Assembly (NCBI GenBank): GCA_003963145.1
Contig: RXJJ01000013.1
Coordinates: 1-64,000, forward strand
Origin: Bradyrhizobiaceae bacterium
Lineage (GTDB): Bacteria; Pseudomonadota; Alphaproteobacteria; Rhizobiales; Xanthobacteraceae
DNA length: 64,000 nt
Direction of reading: 5' to 3'
Under the pieces are notes generated by a model. It ran no database searches, was not told the DNA's origin, and saw only the letters and a list, made by a program, of their open reading frames with translations. Position 1 is the stretch's first letter, and the number at the start of each line of letters is the position of its first letter. A program made the translations under genes and the position numbers. Below are positions 27,384 through 36,981 of the stretch, in pieces.

Positions 27384-27409
27384 GGCAGGCGCGTAAGGCG
27401 CCTGCCTTT
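27384..27409. terminator. hairpin between convergent MFS and reductase genes
   Basis: GGCAGGCGC (27384-27392), short loop, GCGCCTGCC (27398-27406), then TTTC. The 9-bp GC stem with a short T-run lies in a 42-base convergent spacer, so a bidirectional terminator is likely. Confidence 0.65.
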
Positions 27410-27413
27410 CAGG

Positions 27414-28424
27414 TCACCAGCCTTCGAGCACAAGCTTGCCGACCGACTTGCCGCTCTCGATGGCGGCATGCGCCTTTTTCAGATTGGCGGCGTCGATCTT
27501 GCCCAGCACCTTGTCGAGCGTGGTCCTGATCTCGCCTTTGTCGATCAGCGCCGACACGCGGTCGAGCAGTTCGTGCTGCTTGATCATGTCGGGCGTCTGG
27601 AAGGTCGAGCGGGTGAACATCGATTCCCAATTGAGCGAAACGGCCTTGCCCTTGAGCAGGACCGCGTCGAGCTTCGTTGGATCGTCGATCACGCCGATGT
27701 GGCCCTGCGGGGCGACGATGTCGGCCAGCGCGGGAAAGTGCTGATCGGTGCCGGTCAGGCTCGCGATCAGCGAAACCGGCGCGACATTCAGTTTCTCGAT
27801 CTGCTCCTTCATCGGCTTGGAGTGATCGACCACGTGATGCGCGCCGAGATCGAGGCACCACTTCATTGTTTCAGGCCGCGAGGCGGTGGCGATCACGGTC
27901 AGGCCCGTCAGCTCGCGTGCGATCTGGATGAAGATCGAGCCGACGCCGCCCGCGCCGCCGACGATCAGGATGCTTCGTTTGTCGCTTGCGCCTTCCTGCA
28001 CGCCGAGCCGGTCGAACAATAATTCCCAAGCGGTGATCGAGGTCAGCGGCAGCGCGGCGGCCTGCGCGAAGGAGAGCGATTTCGGCTTGTGGCCGACGAT
28101 GCGCTCATCGACCAGATGAAATTCGGAGTTGGTGCCCTGGCGCACGATCGCGCCGGCGTAGAACACTTCGTCGCCCGGCTTGAACAGCGTCACGTCAGGG
28201 CCAACAGCGTCGACCAAGCCGGCTGCGTCGAAGCCGAGAATTTTGAATTCGCCCGCCGGCGGCTCGGCGCGCTTGCGCACCTTGGCGTCCACCGGATTGA
28301 CCGAGATCGCCTTCACCGCCACGCGGATATCGCGTCCTTTCGGCTCGGGTTTGGCGGCTTCGAAATCAACCAGCGAATCCGCCGCATCGATCGGCAGCGA
28401 CTTTTTGTAACCCACGGCCTTCAT
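27414..28424 (-). CDS. zinc-less alcohol dehydrogenase / quinone oxidoreductase family protein
   Basis: A 336-residue medium-chain dehydrogenase/reductase. The N-terminal GroES-like part has ISVNPVDAKVRKR and LGFDAAGLVDAVG. The cofactor-binding part has VGGAGGVGSIFIQIARELTG near residue 155, the GxGxxG variant of NADPH-dependent quinone reductases and zinc-binding-ADH-like proteins. The zinc-ligand Cys cluster of true alcohol dehydrogenases is absent. Start 28424 has GGAG seven bases upstream; an ATG four codons earlier lacks this. It is divergent from an HxlR regulator, suggesting electrophile or quinone induction. Confidence 0.87.
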   Translation of the reverse strand: MKAVGYKKSLPIDAADSLVDFEAAKPEPKGRDIRVAVKAISVNPVDAKVRKRAEPPAGEFKILGFDAAGLVDAVGPDVTLFKPGDEVFYAGAIVRQGTNSEFHLVDERIVGHKPKSLSFAQAAALPLTSITAWELLFDRLGVQEGASDKRSILIVGGAGGVGSIFIQIARELTGLTVIATASRPETMKWCLDLGAHHVVDHSKPMKEQIEKLNVAPVSLIASLTGTDQHFPALADIVAPQGHIGVIDDPTKLDAVLLKGKAVSLNWESMFTRSTFQTPDMIKQHELLDRVSALIDKGEIRTTLDKVLGKIDAANLKKAHAAIESGKSVGKLVLEGW

Positions 28425-28505
28425 TGCAATCTCCATTCAGAACATGTCCGCGCGGATGAAGTGCCTTTGCCGGGTATGGATTGCAAGTACTGTCGATTTT
28501 GTGGC

Positions 28506-28527
28506 ATAGTCCCCGAACGGATACTAT
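28506..28527. promoter_or_regulatory. candidate HxlR operator
   Basis: An inverted repeat ATAGT-N12-ACTAT lies 28 bases before the HxlR start in the divergent spacer; a palindromic AGTACT is at 28486-28491. HxlR-family regulators usually bind such dyads in divergent promoters. It is a pattern match only. Confidence 0.35.
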
Positions 28528-28554
28528 TGGAATTCATCCCATGAAATTGATCTC

Positions 28555-28947
28555 ATGAAACGCCGGAATTTCGATTGCGGGGACGCCTGTCCGGTCGAGG
28601 TCACGCTCGATCTGATCGACGGCAAATGGAAGGGCGTGATCCTGTTCCATTTGCAGAAGGGGTTTCTGCGTTTCGGCGAACTGCGCCGCGAGATGCCGGG
28701 CATTACCCAGCGCATGCTGACCAAGCAGCTTCGGGCGCTTGAGGAAGACGGCCTCATCACCCGCAAGGTCTATGCCGAGGTGCCGCCGCGCGTGGAATAT
28801 GCGCTCTCGGAGACGGGCGAGCGGCTGCGGCCGGTGATCGACGCGCTCCGCTCTTGGGGAATCGAACACAAGGCGCGGCTGGAAGCCGAGGCCGCCATCG
28901 AGGCTCCCACGAAAAAACCCAAAATCGCGCCCAATCGTGCGGCCTGA
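28555..28947 (+). CDS. HxlR family transcriptional regulator
   Basis: A 130-residue winged-helix regulator. The HxlR pattern is clear: DCGDACPVEVTLDLIDGKWK near residue 7, FLRFGELRREMPGITQRMLT with the recognition helix, and LEEDGLITRKVY with YALSETGERL. Two Cys (8 and 12) lie at the N-terminus, where redox-sensing HxlR proteins such as YodB and QorR carry their sensor Cys. The tail after residue 110 is Ala/Lys/Pro-rich. It is divergent from a quinone reductase-like gene, the usual arrangement for a local regulator and target. Confidence 0.92.
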   Translation: MKRRNFDCGDACPVEVTLDLIDGKWKGVILFHLQKGFLRFGELRREMPGITQRMLTKQLRALEEDGLITRKVYAEVPPRVEYALSETGERLRPVIDALRSWGIEHKARLEAEAAIEAPTKKPKIAPNRAA

Positions 28948-29028
28948 CCGGTCTGTTTCGCCGGTTGTTTGCTTCTCTTTGGGAGCCCCACCGACTATAT
29001 GTCAGCCGTCAAATTCCGGGATTTTTTC

Positions 29029-30413
<1,385 letters not shown>

Positions 30414-30417
<4 letters not shown>

Positions 30418-31745
30418 GCGCCAAGCGCACCACGCAATCCTCGAACCTCTTCGCCGCGGCGGGGCTGGAGCAGGACGCGCCGCGTCCGCTTGCCGATAAA
30501 CTGCGTCCCCGCACGCTCGCCGATGTGGTGGGGCAGGATCACATCCTCGGGCCTGACGGCGCGCTGACGCGGATGCTGGAGACGCGCACCCTCGGCTCGC
30601 TGGTGTTCTGGGGTCCGCCCGGCACCGGCAAGACTACTGTGGCGCGGCTGCTCGCGGACGCAACCGAACTTCACTTCGAACAGATTTCGGCGGTGTTCTC
30701 CGGCGTGGCCGATCTGAAAAAGGTGTTCGATGCCGCGCGCGAGCGCCGCGAAATGGGCAAGGGCACGCTGCTGTTCGTGGACGAGGTGCACAGGTTCAAC
30801 CGCGCGCAGCAGGATTCGTTTCTGCCGGTGATGGAAGACGGCACCGTGGTGCTGGTCGGCGCGACCACGGAAAATCCCTCGTTCGAACTCAACGCCGCGC
30901 TTTTGTCGCGCGCGCGGGTGCTGGTGTTTCATTCGCTCGACGAAGCGGCGATCGAAAGGCTTTATACGCGCGCCGAAGGTGTCGAAGGCAAGCGCCTGCC
31001 GCTCGACGACGAGGCGCGCGCCGTGCTTGTGCGGATGGCGGACGGCGACGGACGCGCCGCGCTGACGCTGGCGGAGGAAGTCTGGCGTGCAGCGCGCACC
31101 GACGAGATTTTCAGCGCCGCGCAGCTGCAGGAGATTCTCCAGCGCCGCGCGCCGATCTACGACAAATCCGCCGACGGCCACTACAACCTGATCTCCGCGC
31201 TGCATAAGGCGGTGCGCGGCTCCGATCCCGATGCCTCCCTTTATTACTTTGCGCGCATGCTGGATGCCGGCGAAGACCCCTTGTTTCTCGCGCGCCGCGT
31301 GGTGCGGATGGCGGTGGAAGACATCGGCATGGCCGATCCGCAGGCGCTGGTCGTCGCCAACGCGGCGAAGGATGCCTACGACTTTCTCGGGTCGCCCGAG
31401 GGCGAACTCGCCATCGCGCAGGCGGTGATCTATGTCGCCACCGCGCCGAAATCCAACGCCGCCTACAAGGCCTTCAGCGCGGCCAAGCGCGTGGCGAGGG
31501 AGGGCGGCTCGCTGCTGCCGCCCAAGCATATCCTTAACGCGCCGACCAAATTGATGCAGTCCGAAGGGTACGGCAGCGGTTATCAATACGACCACGACAC
31601 GCCGGACGCTTTTTCCGGGCAGGACTATTTCCCCGAGGCGCTCGGCCGGCAAACCTTCTACAATCCGCCCGACCGTGGATTCGAGCGCGAGATTCGCAAG
31701 CGGCTCGATTACTGGGCGAAACTGAGAAAAGACAAATCGTCATGA
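30414..31745 (+). CDS. rarA: replication-associated recombination protein RarA (MgsA)
   Basis: RarA is an AAA+ ATPase that acts at stalled replication forks. The 443-residue protein has Walker A GPPGTGKT at residues 67-74, Walker B LLFVDEVHRFNRAQQD near 120, the sensor-1 region GATTENPSFELNAALLSRA and a C-terminal tetramerisation domain (APIYDKSADGHYNLISALHK onward). The length is normal. Its start overlaps the HtrA stop and its end overlaps the next gene (ATGA at both ends), so three unrelated functions are translationally coupled. Confidence 0.95.
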
Positions 31746-32980
31746 GCCGCCGTTTTCGCAAGCCGCTTGAAAAGAAGGCCGTGCGCGAGGCCCGCAAAGG
31801 CGACAAGCGCGGAGCGACGAAAGCCGGCAAGCCGTCGTTTGCCAAATCTTCGTTCGCCAAAAAGGCAACGGACAAGCGTGGCCCGGGCCAGCGCGGTCTG
31901 GACAAGCCGTCCTTCAAGGATCGCCGCCCCGCGAAGCCGCCGCTCGAACCGCGCGAGCCGGTCAAGGCGGAAAAGCCCGACGCGATTTTGCCGACCAAGG
32001 TCGAGACAGTCACCGTCACGGCGGACGAAGCCAACATGCGCGTCGATCGCTTTCTCGAGGCGCGCTATCCGGGCCTGTCGTTCTCCCACATCCAGCGCAT
32101 CGTCCGCAAAGGCGAACTGCGCGTCAACGGCAAGCGCGCCGACAGCAAGGACCGGTTGAGCGAAGGCGACGCCGTGCGGATTCCGCCGCTCAAGCTCGAT
32201 ACGCCGAAGGTCAATGAATTGTCCGAAGCCGCGCGGAAGACCCGCGATGAGCTTGCGAAAATGGTCCTTTACGAGGACGACGATGTGATGGTGCTGAACA
32301 AGCCCGCCGGCCTTGCGGTGCAGGGCGGCTCGGGCCTCTCGCGTCACGTCGATCAGATGCTGGAGACCATGCGCGACGCCAAGGGTCAGCGTCCGCGTCT
32401 CGTGCATCGCCTCGACCGCGAAACCTCCGGCTGCCTCCTGATCGCCAAGACGCGCTTTGCGGCCTCGGTGCTGACCGGCTCGTTCCGCCATCGCTCCGCG
32501 CGCAAGATCTACTGGGCGCTGGTCGCCGGCGTACCGAAGCCGAAGCAGGGCCGCATCTCGACCTACCTCGCAAAAGAGGAGAGCGAGGAGGATTCGATCA
32601 TGCGGATCGCCGAGCATGGCGAGGAGGGTGCGGCGCACGCGGTGACGTATTACGCGGTGGTCGAGGCCTCGGCACAGAAGCTGGCCTGGGTCTCGCTGAA
32701 GCCGGTGACGGGCCGCACCCACCAGCTTCGCGCGCACATGGCGCATATCGACCACGCCATCGTCGGCGATCCGAAATATTTCAACAAGGAGAACTGGCAG
32801 CTGCCTGGCGGGTTGCAGAACCGCCTGCATCTGCTGGCGCGGCGCATCATTATCCCTCATCCGCGCGGCGGCGTGATTGACGTCACTGCGCCGCTGCCGC
32901 CGCACATGCTGCAATCGTGGAATCTGCTCGGGTTGGAATCCGATCGGTTCGACCCGATCGAGAATGCGCCGGAGGAGTGA
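31742..32980 (+). CDS. RluA family 23S rRNA pseudouridine synthase with basic N-terminal extension
   Basis: A 412-residue pseudouridine synthase. The first 80 or so residues are Lys/Arg/Pro/Ala-rich and disordered in appearance. An S4 RNA-binding domain spans about 98-145 (FLEARYPGLSFSHIQRIVRK). The catalytic domain has Asp225 in HRLDRETSG and ends normally with GGVIDVTAPLPPHML. It is closest to RluC-type enzymes, but the target base cannot be told from sequence, so no symbol is given. It overlaps rarA by 4 bases. Confidence 0.9.
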   Translation: MSRRFRKPLEKKAVREARKGDKRGATKAGKPSFAKSSFAKKATDKRGPGQRGLDKPSFKDRRPAKPPLEPREPVKAEKPDAILPTKVETVTVTADEANMRVDRFLEARYPGLSFSHIQRIVRKGELRVNGKRADSKDRLSEGDAVRIPPLKLDTPKVNELSEAARKTRDELAKMVLYEDDDVMVLNKPAGLAVQGGSGLSRHVDQMLETMRDAKGQRPRLVHRLDRETSGCLLIAKTRFAASVLTGSFRHRSARKIYWALVAGVPKPKQGRISTYLAKEESEEDSIMRIAEHGEEGAAHAVTYYAVVEASAQKLAWVSLKPVTGRTHQLRAHMAHIDHAIVGDPKYFNKENWQLPGGLQNRLHLLARRIIIPHPRGGVIDVTAPLPPHMLQSWNLLGLESDRFDPIENAPEE

Positions 32981-33023
32981 GGCTTGTCGCAGTCACCTCT
33001 GAACACGATATGGAATGAGAGCA

Positions 33024-33107
33024 CGTCATGGCCGGGCTTGTCCCGGCCATCCACTTGACCATTGGCAAGGAAAGACGTGGATGCCCGGAATAAATCCGGG
33101 CATGACG
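33024..33107. repeat. REP pair (BIME-type element)
   Basis: Two hairpins, ATGGCCGGGC...CCGGCCAT (33028-33050) and ATGCCCGG...CCGGGCAT (33081-33103), lie in opposed orientation. Outer arms CGTCATG (33024-33030) and CATGACG (33101-33107) are also complementary, as are GGCCATCCAC (33045-33054) and GTGGATGCCC (33077-33086) apart from one mismatch. This is the form of a bacterial interspersed mosaic element. It sits in the spacer after the pseudouridine synthase gene. Confidence 0.75.
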
Positions 33108-33127
33108 AACGAGAGATTGGAGGCGGA

Positions 33128-33523
33128 ATGGACGCAAAGATCGTCTCGATCGGGCCTTGGCTGGCCGCCGCACTCGTTTTGCTGATTTGTCTCGGTCCGG
33201 CCGCCGCCCAGATCTTCCAGACGCCCGGCACGTTTCAGGGGCCGGGCAATTCGCCTGTGATTCCGTATCCGACCGCGCCGCCGCGTCCGGCGCCGCCGCC
33301 GGTTTACGTGCCGCAGGTGCCGCAGATGAATTCGCCGCCGTCGTTCCAGCTTCAGAACACGAAGCCGAGCCTGGTCGAGAGCGATCCGCCGCAGACCAGT
33401 CTCAAGCCGCAGCACCGCAAATCGTATGGCCAGCGGTTTACACGCTGTCTCAACGAAGGCGCGGCGATGGGGCTGACGCCGAACGAGCGCAATTCCTACG
33501 CGCGATCCTGCGCCCAACAATGA
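33128..33523 (+). CDS. small secreted Pro-rich protein
   Basis: A 131-residue hypothetical protein with a Sec signal (hydrophobic residues 10-25, cleavage after AAA near 27). The mature part is Pro-rich (PYPTAPPRPAPPPVYVPQVP). The C-terminus, GQRFTRCLNEGAAMGLTPNE followed by YARSCAQQ, holds two Cys that could form a disulfide. Start 33128 is preceded by GGAGGCGG; the upstream extension would cover the REP element. It lies 7 bases before the ATP12 gene and may be cotranscribed with it. The C-terminal Cys motif recurs in small exported proteins of related bacteria; function unknown. Confidence 0.7.
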   Translation: MDAKIVSIGPWLAAALVLLICLGPAAAQIFQTPGTFQGPGNSPVIPYPTAPPRPAPPPVYVPQVPQMNSPPSFQLQNTKPSLVESDPPQTSLKPQHRKSYGQRFTRCLNEGAAMGLTPNERNSYARSCAQQ

Positions 33524-33530
33524 CGCTCGC

Positions 33531-34304
33531 ATGAAAGAACTGTTCGAGGAAGTTGCCGGGCATTCGCCGCTCGATCCGCAGGAGGCTTCGCGCAAGTCTT
33601 CGCGCACGCCGCTGCGCAAGCGATTTTACGAGAAGGCGGCGGTCAGCGAGACACCGGACGGCTTCGCCGTCACGCTCGACGGCAAGCCTGTCCGCACCCC
33701 AGGCCGGAATTTGCTCGCCGCGCCGGTGCGCGCGATTGCCGACACCATCGCCGCGGAATGGAACGCGCAGGGCGAACAGATCGATCCGATGTCGATGCCG
33801 ATGACGCGGCTCGCCAATTCCACCGTCGACGGCGTGAGCGGCAACACCGGCGCCGTGGCCGATGACATCGCCAAATATTTTGGATCGGACCTGCTGTTCT
33901 ATCGCGCGAGCTTTCCCGAAGGGCTGATCGCGCGGCAGGCGGAGCATTGGGACCCCGTGCTGCGATGGGCGGCGGACGATCTCGGTGCGCATTTCATTCT
34001 GGGCGAGGGCGTGATGCATGTCGCGCAGCCGGACCCGGCCATCGCCGCCGCGCGCGCGGCGTTGCCGGACGATGCATGGCGGCTCGCGGCGATGCATGTC
34101 ATCACCTCGCTGACCGGCTCGGCGCTGCTGGCGCTCGCGCTGAAGCATGGCGCGCGCAGTCACGATCAGGTCTGGGCCGCCGGTCATGTCGACGAGGACT
34201 GGAACAGCCAGCAATGGGGCGAGGATGAGGAAGTCGCGCAGCGCCGGGCTTCGCGGCGGCGCGATTTCGAGGCGGCCGCGCAGGTGCTGAAGGCACTCGG
34301 TTGA
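33531..34304 (+). CDS. ATP12 family F1-ATPase assembly chaperone
   Basis: A 257-residue protein of the ATP12 family, which in mitochondria and alphaproteobacteria binds F1-ATPase alpha subunit during assembly. Landmarks: RKRFYEKAAVSETPDGFAVT near residue 31, LDGKPVRTPGRN, AEWNAQGEQIDPMSMPMTRL near residue 81 and the C-terminal HVDEDWNSQQWGEDEEVAQR. The length is normal. A strong SD is not seen, but the position 7 bases after the preceding gene suggests coupled translation. Confidence 0.92.
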   Translation: MKELFEEVAGHSPLDPQEASRKSSRTPLRKRFYEKAAVSETPDGFAVTLDGKPVRTPGRNLLAAPVRAIADTIAAEWNAQGEQIDPMSMPMTRLANSTVDGVSGNTGAVADDIAKYFGSDLLFYRASFPEGLIARQAEHWDPVLRWAADDLGAHFILGEGVMHVAQPDPAIAAARAALPDDAWRLAAMHVITSLTGSALLALALKHGARSHDQVWAAGHVDEDWNSQQWGEDEEVAQRRASRRRDFEAAAQVLKALG

Positions 34305-34352
34305 ACGGTCGCCGCCATGATCGGGCTGAAACCGGCCATCGCAAGCGATCGG

Positions 34353-34367
34353 TTAACAGACCCTTTA
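34353..34367. promoter_or_regulatory. candidate CtrA box upstream of the fliK-like gene
   Basis: TTAA-N7-TTTA, one base from the CtrA consensus TTAA-N7-TTAA, 41 bases before the start of a flagellar hook-length-control-like gene. CtrA controls flagellar genes in many alphaproteobacteria, which supports the call, but near-matches also arise by chance. Confidence 0.4.
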
Positions 34368-34407
34368 CGACGCCGGGTTAGCTTTCCGTCCTCACTGGAC
34401 ACCCCGC

Positions 34408-36210
34408 ATGGCCGTCGCCGTCAATCCCGTTTATCCGGTTATCGCCGCACAGGGCGCGTCGACGGATATCACGCTGCAGCCCGGCACGGTGATCGATGCG
34501 CGCGTGCTGAAGGTTCTGGCCAACGATTTCGTCCGCATCGCAGTCTCCAATCTTGCCATTGAAGTGATGTCGGAGGTGCCGCTGCAGGCCGGGCAGGCGC
34601 TGCAGCTCGCTGTGTCGCAGACGCCGGATGGCGTACGCCTTCAGATCGTTCCGCAAGGCGCAGCCGTTGCCTCGCCAGAGGCGCCGGCGACAATCGTCAC
34701 GACAGGCACGAGCGGAGGATCGCAGGCACAGTCTGCTGTCTCGTCGGCATCCGTATCGTCCGCCGATGCTTCTGTCGATTCGGCGCGCGTCGTTCGTCAG
34801 TTGACCCCCGTCGAGGCGCTCGCGGTTTCGGCCGCGCTGCAGAGCGCCGCTGCGAAGCAGGGCAGCCTGTCGCCCTTGTTCGCCAATCTCGGAGCGGCAG
34901 TGTCATCGGGCGCGCTGCCCGCATCCGTGCAGCAGGCCGCGCAGCAGCTTCTGTCGATGAGGACAACGCTCGATCCCTCGCTTGGCGGCGAGGACGTCAG
35001 GGCCGCATTCGAGACATCGGGTCTGTTTTTCGAGCGAACCCAAAGCACGCAGGGCATGGCTTCCGCATCGCAGTCGGCCGCGCCCGATATGAAGGCCGCG
35101 TTGATCGTGTTGCGGCAGGCGTTGTCCTCGTCACTTCGCGAGGTGCCGTCTCCCCAAACAGCGGCCGGCAATGCAGCCAGTGCCGCATCCGGCGAGACGG
35201 TGGTGACTGACGATCACATTCAGTCCCCGGCGGGGACCTTCGCCCAGCAGGGGCAGGCGCGTGTGCAGGCCGATCTGGCTTCGCCGCTCGCGCCGCCGAT
35301 GGCGCCCGAAATCGAGATGGATGAGATCCTGCTTCCCCAGGCCGTGCTGCCGGTGGCCGAGGATATCGACGACGCCGGCATGATCTGGCGTGATGTGACG
35401 CCATTTTCCGCCAATGCTGCGCGCGCCGTCAATTCGGGCGATATTTTCAGCGCGCTTGCGGGAAAAATGTCAGGCGCGCCGGCGTTCGACGATGTTTTGC
35501 AATCGTTTCCGAAGGGCGTGCAGGACGCAGTCCGAACGCTTCTTGAAGCGGAGGCGGAGCCTGCAATGCAGCGATCCGCACAGCCCTCCGGAGTCAAGGG
35601 CGAAGCTGGCGGCCCGCTCGCGCTTGACGACGTGCCGCCGCCGCCATTTCGCGGCGCGGCCCCCTCTGCGCAGCACGTTGCATCGCCTTCGCTTGCCCCC
35701 GATGCGTCGCCGGATGAGACCGTGCGCCAGATCCAGGCCGATACTGACGCAGCGCTTGCACGGCAGACACTGCTCCAGATCGCCTCGCTGCCCGACCGCG
35801 CCGATCTGGCGGGCGCGCGCACGGACCTCAATACTCCGCGCTGGAATTTTGAAATTCCCTTCGCCACGCCGCTGGGGACCGCTATGGCGCAGTTCGAAAT
35901 CTCCCGCGACGGCGGCAAGGACAAGGATAGCGCGGCTTCCGCGAACAAGGTCTGGCGCGCGCGCTTCTCGCTGAATGTCGAACCAGCGGGGCCTGTCCAC
36001 GCGCTGGTGTCGCTCAGCAGCGAGAAGACATCGGTGCGGATGTGGGCCGAGCGCGCCTCGACCGCGCAGCAGCTGCGCGCGGGCAAACTTGAACTGACCC
36101 GGGCGCTGCGCGAAGCGGAACTCGACCCCGGCGACATCGTGATCGCCGAGGGGCAGGGACCGTCATCCGCCGCTCCGCCACGCGGCCATTTTCTGGATCG
36201 CGCGCTATGA
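34408..36210 (+). CDS. flagellar hook-length control protein FliK-like
   Basis: A 600-residue, low-complexity protein rich in Ala, Ser, Gln and Pro, with a folded C-terminal domain (about residues 475-590). Within it LNTPRWNFEIPFATPLGTAM, VWRARFSLNVEPAGPVHALV and AQQLRAGKLELTRALREAEL match the Flg_hook/FliK C-terminal domain, which switches substrate specificity of the flagellar export gate. The N-terminal 90 residues also form a beta-rich module (VLKVLANDFVRIAVSNLAIE). No other flagellar structural genes are nearby. It overlaps the next gene by 4 bases. Confidence 0.8.
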   Translation: MAVAVNPVYPVIAAQGASTDITLQPGTVIDARVLKVLANDFVRIAVSNLAIEVMSEVPLQAGQALQLAVSQTPDGVRLQIVPQGAAVASPEAPATIVTTGTSGGSQAQSAVSSASVSSADASVDSARVVRQLTPVEALAVSAALQSAAAKQGSLSPLFANLGAAVSSGALPASVQQAAQQLLSMRTTLDPSLGGEDVRAAFETSGLFFERTQSTQGMASASQSAAPDMKAALIVLRQALSSSLREVPSPQTAAGNAASAASGETVVTDDHIQSPAGTFAQQGQARVQADLASPLAPPMAPEIEMDEILLPQAVLPVAEDIDDAGMIWRDVTPFSANAARAVNSGDIFSALAGKMSGAPAFDDVLQSFPKGVQDAVRTLLEAEAEPAMQRSAQPSGVKGEAGGPLALDDVPPPPFRGAAPSAQHVASPSLAPDASPDETVRQIQADTDAALARQTLLQIASLPDRADLAGARTDLNTPRWNFEIPFATPLGTAMAQFEISRDGGKDKDSAASANKVWRARFSLNVEPAGPVHALVSLSSEKTSVRMWAERASTAQQLRAGKLELTRALREAELDPGDIVIAEGQGPSSAAPPRGHFLDRAL

Positions 36211-36479
36211 CCACGACGCCTGTCCAGAATACGCTCGCGGTCGCGCTGCACTACGACAAGAAGGACGGCGCGCCGCGCGTTGTCGCCAAGGGCCGGGGCG
36301 CAGTTGGCGAGAAGATTATCGAGGTCGCGAAACAGCACGACGTTCCGATCCAGGAAAACGAAGTGCTCGCGGGCGCGCTGTCGAACGTCGAACTCGGAGA
36401 CGAAATTCCGGCCGAACTCTACAAGGCCGTCGCCGAGGTTCTGATCTTTGTCATGAAGCTGACCGGACGGCTCCGCTGA
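36207..36479 (+). CDS. stand-alone FlhB C-terminal-like protein (FlhX/EscU type)
   Basis: A 90-residue protein matching the cytoplasmic C-terminal domain of FlhB/YscU export switches: NTLAVALHYDKKDGAPRVVA near residue 8, GAVGEKIIEVAKQHDVPIQE, and ELGDEIPAELYKAVAEVLIF. The autocleavage NPTH motif expected right before VALxYD is replaced by PVQNTLA, so the protein resembles an already cleaved fragment, like FlhX in Campylobacter. ATGA overlap with the FliK-like gene implies they work together, which fits FliK-FlhB interaction. Confidence 0.88.
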   Translation: MTTTPVQNTLAVALHYDKKDGAPRVVAKGRGAVGEKIIEVAKQHDVPIQENEVLAGALSNVELGDEIPAELYKAVAEVLIFVMKLTGRLR

Positions 36480-36501
36480 AATCGCCTGCTACTGCAAATC
36501 G

Positions 36502-36747
36502 CTAACGCCGCACACAATGTCCGCGCGAGCCGCGCACATACCCTGTGGGACATGTGCGAATCAACGGCACCATGACGGTGCCGTCACGGCGGCAAATACC
36601 CGTCGAAGTGCGGTGAAATCCGACACCGCACCCGCCATGAACATGGACGATATTGTTCGCGGATATTCCTGACGGCGCGAACGGCATTGACCGCGCGGGT
36701 AAAATCATAATCGCGACAGACAACGCAATGGCGGCAATTGCCTTCAT
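36502..36747 (-). CDS. small secreted GCG-type Cys/Arg-rich protein
   Basis: An 81-residue hypothetical protein. It has a signal peptide (MKAIAAIALSVAIMILPARS), then a mature part with GGCGVGFHRTSTGICRRDG (about residues 40-58) and CPTGYVRGSRGHCVRR at the end. The GCGxGxHR-x-GxCRR pattern is that of the GCG repeat small exported proteins seen in Bradyrhizobium relatives. Four Cys may form two disulfides. The SD GGAAGGGA fixes the start; earlier in-frame Mets lack one. Divergent from the Tat protein gene. Function unknown. Confidence 0.72.
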   Translation of the reverse strand: MKAIAAIALSVAIMILPARSMPFAPSGISANNIVHVHGGCGVGFHRTSTGICRRDGTVMVPLIRTCPTGYVRGSRGHCVRR

Positions 36748-36825
36748 GAATGTCCCTTCCCAAATCGATCGTACACGATCACGTATTTGCATTGCGACTG
36801 GATGACGCTTTCTCACAGTCGCGGT

Positions 36826-36850
36826 GGAACCATGCAACATCTAATGCGTT
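36826..36850 (+). promoter_or_regulatory. exact sigma-EcfG-type promoter
   Basis: GGAAC (36826-36830), a 16-base spacer and CGTT (36847-36850) match the alphaproteobacterial general-stress consensus in every fixed base. It faces the Tat protein gene that starts 131 bases downstream, with no other start between. Confidence 0.65.
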
Positions 36851-36981
36851 GCGATGACGCTCGACATGAAAATGTGCGGCGCGGTGATCGAGAGTTCGGA
36901 TGACGCTTTCATAGTTCAGCTTGCATTCATTTGGCATAAACGAAAATTCGGAGCGCGATATTGAATCCGGGAGAGGGTGAC

